Assembly (NCBI GenBank): GCA_008933995.1
Contig: WARS01000011.1
Coordinates: 13,049,516-13,113,515, forward strand
DNA length: 64,000 nucleotides
Source of the DNA: Datnioides undecimradiatus
Lineage: Eukaryota; Chordata; Actinopteri; Lobotiformes; Datnioididae
Direction of reading: 5' to 3'
The position numbers and the translations under genes were made by a program. The stretch's first letter is position 1. The number at the start of each line of letters is the position of its first letter. The notes under the pieces are model-generated. The model was given only the letters and a program-made list of their open reading frames with translations. It was not told where the DNA came from and ran no database searches. Below, one piece after another: positions 62,801 to 64,000 of the stretch.

Positions 62801-63092
62801 GTCTGGTGTGGTACTTTCTGTACATCTTCTTCTGGCTCAAAACTTCCAGGAGTGAAATGAGTTTCAGCCCATCCGTGAAATCCCTCTGCAGGTCGGTGAT
62901 GGTCTTGTTAACGCACTTTAGGTGCTCGTTGCACCACCTGGTGAAGGTGTTCTGCTGGATCTTCTTCCATGGCGCGTCCTCGGCCAGGTCCTTCTCCGTG
63001 GCTGGCATCTCGTCGTCCTCCTCTTCCCCAAAGTCAGTGGCCTGGTAATACTGCGGAGGCAGCTGGTCGTCGCTGTAGTTATTGCTCATCAT
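41681..63092 (-). CDS. flnc: filamin C, complete coding region (46 coding exons)
   Basis: Filamin C is the striated-muscle filamin, a dimeric actin cross-linker that ties Z-discs and costameres to actin and membrane partners. The joined exons give 8118 nt (2705 residues plus stop); human FLNC is 2725, or 2692 without hinge 1. Order seen: acidic N-terminal extension (1-40); CH1 (about 42-150) and CH2 (about 163-265) forming the actin-binding domain; 24 Ig-like filamin repeats with recurrent GPGL and PGSPF motifs; hinge-1 remnant near 1740-1765; hinge 2 near 2570-2620; C-terminal Ig24 dimerisation domain. The 83-residue insertion in Ig20 (exon 38, [13 protein letters not shown] onward) occurs in FLNC but not FLNA or FLNB and fixes the identity. 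The start is the tandem ATG ATG at 63092, matching human MMNN; an in-frame GTG at 63113 is not a credible start. All splice phases agree and no disruption is seen. Whether this is fish flnca or flncb cannot be decided here. Confidence 0.97.
41869..43116 (-). other. flnc: flnc introns 45 and 44
   Basis: Introns of 561 nt (41869-42429) and 465 nt (42652-43116) flanking exon 45 (hinge 2), which lies inside this span. A T-run near 43029-43048 is the only notable content. Confidence 0.85.
42430..42651 (-). CDS. flnc: flnc exon 45 (hinge 2, Ig24 start)
   Basis: Residues 2570-2643. [20 protein letters not shown] plus a Ser/Thr-rich hinge 2, then [20 protein letters not shown] of Ig24. Acceptor TACAG, donor GTGAGC; phase 1 in, phase 1 out. 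Confidence 0.95.
43117..43335 (-). CDS. flnc: flnc exon 44 (Ig23), weak donor
   Basis: Residues 2497-2569. [20 protein letters not shown] to FKAKIT. Acceptor TTCAG. The donor GTCTGC matches only the obligate GT plus the preceding CAG, the weakest GT donor in the gene. Phase 1 in, phase 1 out. Confidence 0.94.
43451..43627 (-). CDS. flnc: flnc exon 43 (Ig22 end, Ig23 start)
   Basis: Residues 2438-2496. [20 protein letters not shown] to GPGLQGGTT. Acceptor TTCAG, donor GTAGAT; phase 1 in, phase 1 out. Confidence 0.96.
43735..43867 (-). CDS. flnc: flnc exon 42 (Ig22 start)
   Basis: Residues 2394-2437. [20 protein letters not shown] to CYVTELDS. Acceptor TGCAG, donor GTACGA; phase 0 in, phase 1 out. 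Confidence 0.95.
43868..44642 (-). other. flnc: flnc intron 41
   Basis: 775-nt intron between exons 41 and 42, from a GTAGGA donor to a TTTTTTTGCAG acceptor. I see no additional exon or repeat in it. Confidence 0.9.
44643..44758 (-). CDS. flnc: flnc exon 41 (Ig21 end)
   Basis: Residues 2355-2393. [20 protein letters not shown] to LTVTSLQ. Acceptor CCCAG, donor GTAGGA; phase 1 in, phase 0 out. Confidence 0.95.
44906..45043 (-). CDS. flnc: flnc exon 40 (Ig21)
   Basis: Residues 2309-2354. [20 protein letters not shown] to GVSYIVKEP. Acceptor CTTAG, donor GTTGAA; phase 1 in, phase 1 out. Confidence 0.95.
45171..45440 (-). CDS. flnc: flnc exon 39 (Ig20 end, Ig21 start)
   Basis: Residues 2219-2308. 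[20 protein letters not shown] to [10 protein letters not shown]. Acceptor TCCAG, donor GTAAGT; phase 1 in, phase 1 out. Confidence 0.96.
45571..45819 (-). CDS. flnc: flnc exon 38 (filamin C-specific Ig20 insertion)
   Basis: Residues 2136-2218. [20 protein letters not shown] through [20 protein letters not shown] to RPEG. This basic, Ser/Thr-rich insertion exists only in filamin C and is known to direct Z-disc targeting and binding of myofibrillar partners. Human VGGDPFPAVFGDF reads here with two extra residues ([15 protein letters not shown]). Acceptor TGCAG, donor GTGAGT; phase 1 in and out. Confidence 0.97.
45922..46044 (-). CDS. flnc: flnc exon 37 (Ig19 end, Ig20 start)
   Basis: Residues 2095-2135. 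[20 protein letters not shown] to LNLKIP. Acceptor TCCAG, donor GTGAGT; phase 1 in, phase 1 out. Confidence 0.94.
46143..46295 (-). CDS. flnc: flnc exon 36 (Ig19)
   Basis: Residues 2044-2094. [20 protein letters not shown] to AEKHIP. Acceptor ATTAG, donor GTTAGA; phase 1 in, phase 1 out. Confidence 0.95.
46397..46600 (-). CDS. flnc: flnc exon 35 (Ig18 end, Ig19 start)
   Basis: Residues 1976-2043. [20 protein letters not shown] to FFVDTRNA. Acceptor CACAG, donor GTAAGC; phase 1 in, phase 1 out. Confidence 0.96.
46750..46914 (-). CDS. flnc: flnc exon 34 (Ig18 start)
   Basis: Residues 1921-1975. [20 protein letters not shown] to KKLPNRHL. Acceptor TCAAG, donor GTGAGA; phase 1 in, phase 1 out. 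Confidence 0.95.
47040..47213 (-). CDS. flnc: flnc exon 33 (Ig17)
   Basis: Residues 1863-1920. [20 protein letters not shown] to FTAKITG, nearly identical to human Ig17. Acceptor CTCAG, donor GTGAGG; phase 1 in, phase 1 out. Confidence 0.96.
47305..47433 (-). CDS. flnc: flnc exon 32 (Ig16 end, Ig17 start)
   Basis: Residues 1820-1862. [20 protein letters not shown] to TKNAGE. Acceptor TATAG, donor GTAACG; phase 1 in, phase 1 out. Confidence 0.95.
47586..47726 (-). CDS. flnc: flnc exon 31 (Ig16)
   Basis: Residues 1773-1819. [20 protein letters not shown] to GNHIP. Acceptor TCCAG, donor GTAAGA; phase 1 in, phase 1 out. Confidence 0.95.
47832..47931 (-). CDS. flnc: flnc exon 30 (short hinge 1, Ig16 start)
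   Basis: Residues 1740-1772. [20 protein letters not shown], aligning with human [20 protein letters not shown], then [14 protein letters not shown] of Ig16. Acceptor AACAG, donor GTGTGA; phase 0 in, phase 1 out. Confidence 0.93.
48045..48286 (-). CDS. flnc: flnc exon 29 (Ig15)
   Basis: Residues 1659-1739. [20 protein letters not shown] to PKSPFHVVV, the body of Ig15. Acceptor AACAG, donor GTGAGT; phase 1 in, phase 0 out. In mammals the hinge-1 exon follows here; see findings. Confidence 0.95.
48395..48418 (-). CDS. flnc: flnc exon 28 (24-nt microexon, start of Ig15)
   Basis: Residues 1651-1658, reading VSIGGHGV and matching human VSIGGHGL at the start of Ig15. Acceptor TTCAG, donor GTGAGT; phase 1 on both sides, so skipping it keeps frame. 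From family knowledge, the equivalent 24-nt exon of FLNA is alternatively spliced; alternative use here is inference. Confidence 0.9.
48522..48711 (-). CDS. flnc: flnc exon 27 (Ig14)
   Basis: Residues 1588-1650. [20 protein letters not shown] to GDASKCRLT. Acceptor GACAG, donor GTAAGA; phase 0 in, phase 1 out. Confidence 0.94.
48790..48946 (-). CDS. flnc: flnc exon 26 (Ig13 end, Ig14 start)
   Basis: Residues 1535-1587. [17 protein letters not shown] to LLTVQIL. Acceptor CACAG, donor GTGGGT; phase 2 in, phase 0 out. Confidence 0.94.
49155..49278 (-). CDS. flnc: flnc exon 25 (Ig13)
   Basis: Residues 1494-1534. [20 protein letters not shown] to DQEVPH, close to human Ig13. Acceptor TCCAG, donor GTACAG; phase 1 in, phase 2 out. 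Confidence 0.94.
49383..49711 (-). CDS. flnc: flnc exon 24 (Ig12-Ig13)
   Basis: Residues 1384-1493. [20 protein letters not shown] to KLYGPSG, the second longest coding exon. Acceptor TGCAG, donor GTGAGG; phase 2 in, phase 1 out. Confidence 0.95.
49799..49961 (-). CDS. flnc: flnc exon 23 (Ig11 end, Ig12 start)
   Basis: Residues 1330-1383. [20 protein letters not shown], then [16 protein letters not shown] of Ig12. Acceptor TGCAG, donor GTACTG; phase 1 in, phase 2 out. Confidence 0.94.
49962..50750 (-). other. flnc: flnc intron 22
   Basis: 789-nt intron between exons 22 and 23. It contains pyrimidine-rich CT tracts near 50455-50530 and no coding signal. Confidence 0.9.
50751..50924 (-). CDS. 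flnc: flnc exon 22 (Ig11)
   Basis: Residues 1272-1329. [20 protein letters not shown] to VEYTAFED. Acceptor TCTAG, donor GTAGGA; phase 1 in, phase 1 out. Confidence 0.94.
51171..51768 (-). CDS. flnc: flnc exon 21 (Ig9-Ig11, largest exon)
   Basis: Residues 1073-1271. At 598 nt this is the largest exon. It covers Ig9 ([20 protein letters not shown]), Ig10 ([20 protein letters not shown]) and the start of Ig11 ([15 protein letters not shown]). Acceptor CACAG, donor GTAACA; phase 0 in, phase 1 out. Confidence 0.96.
51896..52158 (-). CDS. flnc: flnc exon 20 (Ig8, Ig9 start)
   Basis: Residues 985-1072. [20 protein letters not shown] to VMPADPSK, all of Ig8. Acceptor TGCAG, donor GTAAAA; phase 1 in, phase 0 out. 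Confidence 0.95.
52254..52371 (-). CDS. flnc: flnc exon 19 (Ig7 end, Ig8 start)
   Basis: Residues 946-984. [20 protein letters not shown], then VAPPLD and VDGLDN at the Ig8 boundary. Acceptor TTCAG, donor GTAAGT; phase 0 in, phase 1 out. Confidence 0.94.
52459..52628 (-). CDS. flnc: flnc exon 18 (Ig7)
   Basis: Residues 889-945. [20 protein letters not shown] to VKYTALQQ. Acceptor TTCAG, donor GTACGG; phase 1 in, phase 0 out. Confidence 0.95.
52779..52869 (-). CDS. flnc: flnc exon 17 (Ig6 end, Ig7 start)
   Basis: Residues 859-888. [17 protein letters not shown] into AEGPGLNKT. Acceptor GTCAG, donor GTGAGA; phase 0 in, phase 1 out. Confidence 0.94.
52991..53151 (-). CDS. flnc: flnc exon 16 (Ig6)
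   Basis: Residues 805-858. [20 protein letters not shown] to VLFADQ, nearly identical to human Ig6. Acceptor ATTAG, donor GTATGA; phase 1 in, phase 0 out. Confidence 0.95.
53404..53527 (-). CDS. flnc: flnc exon 15 (Ig6 start)
   Basis: Residues 764-804. [20 protein letters not shown], the Ig5-Ig6 junction, close to human. Acceptor ATTAG, donor GTGAGC; phase 0 in, phase 1 out. Confidence 0.95.
53697..53840 (-). CDS. flnc: flnc exon 14 (Ig5)
   Basis: Residues 716-763. [20 protein letters not shown] through NSPFR. Acceptor CTAAG, donor GTAAGA; phase 0 in and out. Confidence 0.94.
53952..54065 (-). CDS. flnc: flnc exon 13 (Ig5 start)
   Basis: Residues 678-715. [20 protein letters not shown] through KIYAQ. 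Acceptor TGCAG, donor GTATGG; phase 0 in and out. Confidence 0.95.
54175..54368 (-). CDS. flnc: flnc exon 12 (Ig4)
   Basis: Residues 613-677. [20 protein letters not shown] to the end of Ig4 and the linker FPEK. Acceptor TCCAG, donor GTAGTT; phase 1 in, phase 0 out. Confidence 0.95.
54473..54609 (-). CDS. flnc: flnc exon 11 (Ig4 start)
   Basis: Residues 567-612. [20 protein letters not shown] into Ig4. Acceptor TGCAG, donor GTGAGC; phase 2 in, phase 1 out. Confidence 0.95.
54702..54828 (-). CDS. flnc: flnc exon 10 (Ig3 end)
   Basis: Residues 525-566. Ig3 body ending TWGGHSIPR. Acceptor CTCAG, donor GTATGG; phase 1 in, phase 2 out. It was located by splice sites and frame because it is split across short open frames. 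Confidence 0.93.
55016..55153 (-). CDS. flnc: flnc exon 9 (Ig3 start)
   Basis: Residues 479-524. [20 protein letters not shown], almost identical to human FLNC Ig3. Acceptor TTCAG, donor GTGAGT; phase 1 in, phase 1 out. Confidence 0.95.
55154..56068 (-). other. flnc: flnc intron 8
   Basis: 915-nt intron between exons 8 and 9. Open frames near 55563-55985 on both strands match nothing I know and lie inside this intron. Confidence 0.9.
56069..56269 (-). CDS. flnc: flnc exon 8 (Ig2)
   Basis: Residues 412-478, rest of Ig2 ([20 protein letters not shown] to [11 protein letters not shown]). Acceptor TTCAG, donor GTGAGC; phase 1 in, phase 1 out. Confidence 0.95.
56418..56580 (-). CDS. flnc: flnc exon 7 (Ig1 end, Ig2 start)
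   Basis: Residues 358-411. [15 protein letters not shown] ends Ig1; [20 protein letters not shown] starts Ig2. Acceptor CTTAG, donor GTTAGT; phase 0 in, phase 1 out. Confidence 0.95.
56679..56756 (-). CDS. flnc: flnc exon 6 (Ig1)
   Basis: Residues 332-357, [20 protein letters not shown] and the rest of Ig1 up to VHK. Acceptor CCAG, donor GTAAGT; phase 0 in and out. At 78 nt it is one of the smaller exons. Confidence 0.94.
56878..56996 (-). CDS. flnc: flnc exon 5 (Ig1), GC donor
   Basis: Residues 292-331. Ig1 strands ([20 protein letters not shown] and on to EGHKEE). Acceptor ACAG. The donor is GAG|GCAAGT, a GC instead of GT in an otherwise perfect donor consensus. Only this boundary joins in frame to exon 6 (human EEAKV). 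Phase 1 in, phase 0 out. Confidence 0.94.
57197..57347 (-). CDS. flnc: flnc exon 4 (CH2 end, Ig1 start)
   Basis: Residues 242-291. [20 protein letters not shown] ends CH2; KAKAYGPG starts Ig repeat 1. Acceptor TTTAG, donor GTGGGT; phase 0 in, phase 1 out. Confidence 0.95.
57348..58501 (-). other. flnc: flnc intron 3
   Basis: 1154-nt intron between exons 3 and 4 within CH2. I see no feature in it. Confidence 0.9.
58502..58599 (-). CDS. flnc: flnc exon 3 (CH2)
   Basis: Residues 209-241. [20 protein letters not shown] through GVPQ, the core of CH2. Acceptor GGCAG, donor GTAAGA; phase 1 in, phase 0 out. Confidence 0.95.
58600..60179 (-). other. flnc: flnc intron 2
   Basis: 1580-nt intron between exons 2 and 3. 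It contains a short GT-rich stretch near 59900-59945 and nothing else recognisable. Confidence 0.9.
60180..60428 (-). CDS. flnc: flnc exon 2 (CH1 end, CH2 start)
   Basis: Residues 126-208. [20 protein letters not shown] closes CH1; [15 protein letters not shown] opens CH2. The acidic linker DDEDDEE sits between the domains. Acceptor ACAG, donor GTAAGA; phase 1 in, phase 1 out. Confidence 0.96.
60429..62716 (-). other. flnc: flnc intron 1
   Basis: 2288-nt intron, the longest in the gene, between the two exons of CH1. First introns often carry enhancers, but I cannot point to a specific site cluster. A T-rich run lies near 61450-61470. Confidence 0.9.
62717..63092 (-). CDS. flnc: flnc exon 1 (first coding exon, CH1)
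   Basis: Residues 1-125. Acidic fish-specific N-terminus, then [19 protein letters not shown], which is nearly identical to all vertebrate filamins and begins CH1. Start ATG has A at -3. It ends in ATAG|GTAAGC, leaving phase 1. The second ATG codon directly follows the first. Confidence 0.96.
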
Positions 63093-63462
63093 GATGGCTT
63101 TTTCCGTGTCCACTTTTATACCTCGTTGACACTTGCTCGGCAGCGCAAAAAACTTTAGCAGGTCGATGGCAAGCGCGCTCTCGCGGAGGAAAGTTCAAAC
63201 TTGGCGGAGTTTTAAAAGCAGCTCAGAGATTTTTCGGACTTACTTGCGAAGAAACCACTTATGTCAGGACAGTGATGGATTAAATTATTCGATTTACAAT
63301 GTGCAAGGCAGCTGGTCGTCCGCTTTTTTTTAATTGGCACCCTCTCGACAAGTCGTTGCTTTCTGGTATGGCCCCGAGAAGAATGTCGCTTTTTGAAAAA
63401 TGGAGTTTCGTGGCAGGTGAGCTGGAGCAGCACTGTGAAGAGTTGACTCTGTTTAACTTGAC
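63093..63462 (-). promoter_or_regulatory. flnc: flnc 5' UTR (inferred)
   Basis: Sequence between the start codon and the start site expected about 30 nt downstream of the TATA-like box at 63486-63493. A TATAAAAG string near 63114-63121 is too close to the ATG to be the promoter element. A CAGGTG E-box lies at 63414-63419. Confidence 0.45.
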
Positions 63463-63485
63463 TGTTGAGAGAAGGGAGAGTTGGG

Positions 63486-63493
63486 TATATAAA
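63486..63493 (-). promoter_or_regulatory. flnc: TATA-like box of flnc
   Basis: Reads TTTATATA on the minus strand and TATATAAA on the plus strand, about 395 nt upstream of the flnc ATG. Its place between the muscle-factor cluster and the coding exon fits a minus-strand core promoter. The plus-strand reading is the better consensus, so orientation is uncertain. Confidence 0.45.
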
Positions 63494-63637
63494 GGAGCCA
63501 GGGCCACGTCACTCAGCCTCTGCGATCATAGTCTATTTGCTAATCCATAAGGATAACGGGAGTCGGGGTCGGTTTACGGGGAGGATGGGGCAGTGATTGG
63601 TCAGACCCCAGGCAGCGCAACAGTTGCGGTATGCTCC

Positions 63638-63668
63638 TTATTTTTAGGCGCTCCTATTTGGGCAGCTG
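63638..63668 (-). promoter_or_regulatory. flnc: muscle cis-regulatory cluster: MEF2, CArG-like, E-box
   Basis: Within 31 bp: a MEF2 site reading CTAAAAATAA on the minus strand (63638-63647, full match to YTAWWWWTAR); a CArG-like CCTATTTGGG (63653-63662, one mismatch to CCW6GG, the SRF site); and a CAGCTG E-box (63663-63668, the class bound by MyoD and myogenin). It lies about 150 bp upstream of the TATA-like box. Factor binding is inferred from motifs. Confidence 0.6.
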
Positions 63669-64000
63669 GAGGGGGGGCTGAGACTCGACTATTGTTGCGG
63701 ATGTGTGTCATGCTCAGGATCCAAGTAGGTGAACAATTGAACTAAGAAAAGAAAGCGAGAAAAAGTTGTCTTTTAACAGATGTTTACTGTCAAGAAGTGG
63801 GATTTTGTGCTCAGACACTGAGGCCTTGGGGAGAAACACGTTAAAGTATGAGGTCACCGTGGTAAAGATGAAGCAACAGCATTACGTGTGTTTGGCAGCT
63901 ATCTGCCACCCCTGGGTGAAATGCATTTCTCTGTAGACAAGCAAAGGTCAATGAAAGCTCAGGGGGGTTATGGGTGGATCATTGATATCAGACAAAAAAC

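Noticed and set aside
63093..63113. In-frame N-terminal extension of filamin C starting at GTG
   Set aside because: GTG is not a plausible eukaryotic start here; the tandem ATG at 63092 matches the human MMNN start and has A at -3.
63114..63121. TATAAAAG as flnc TATA box
   Set aside because: Only about 22 nt from the ATG, so a start site 30 nt downstream would fall inside the coding sequence.

Overview
The window is vertebrate nuclear DNA, most likely from a teleost fish. The evidence is compact introns around one large muscle gene, abundant GT/CA microsatellites, fold-back repeats of the kind scattered through fish genomes, and two genes whose proteins align closely with human KCND2 and FLNC. 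I cannot name the species or decide between fish a/b paralogues.

Layout, left to right. Both genes are on the minus strand, so they read from high to low coordinates. Positions 1-20522 are part of intron 1 of kcnd2 (a Kv4.2 A-type potassium channel). I found no downstream kcnd2 exon there, so the rest of the gene lies left of the window. Positions 20523-21634 are the first coding exon of kcnd2, running from the initiator ATG to the middle of the selectivity filter. Positions 21635 to about 23400 are its 5' flank, with a possible untranslated exon and intron. From about 23400 to 41150 is roughly 18 kb of intergenic DNA with repeats, two possible conserved blocks and one GC-rich orphan block, but no gene I can defend. 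Positions 41681-63092 hold the complete coding region of flnc (filamin C). I resolved it into 46 coding exons whose splice phases all agree: 8118 nt, 2705 residues plus stop. Its 3' UTR runs to a poly(A) signal near 41174. The flank to 64000 holds a TATA-like box and a tight MEF2 / CArG-like / E-box cluster, as expected of a striated-muscle gene.

The two genes are not functionally coupled. Filamin C is an actin cross-linker and Z-disc/costamere scaffold in muscle. Kv4.2 carries the transient outward current in neurons and heart. They lie in tandem (flnc 3' end towards kcnd2 5' end); the human orthologues share the long arm of chromosome 7 but are megabases apart.

Most notable observations: a clear GC-AG intron in flnc; no room for the hinge-1 exon that mammals splice alternatively; a 24-nt frame-preserving microexon at the start of Ig repeat 15; the muscle regulatory cluster upstream of flnc; and several inverted-repeat (MITE or fold-back) elements. 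I saw no evidence of a wholly new biological system.
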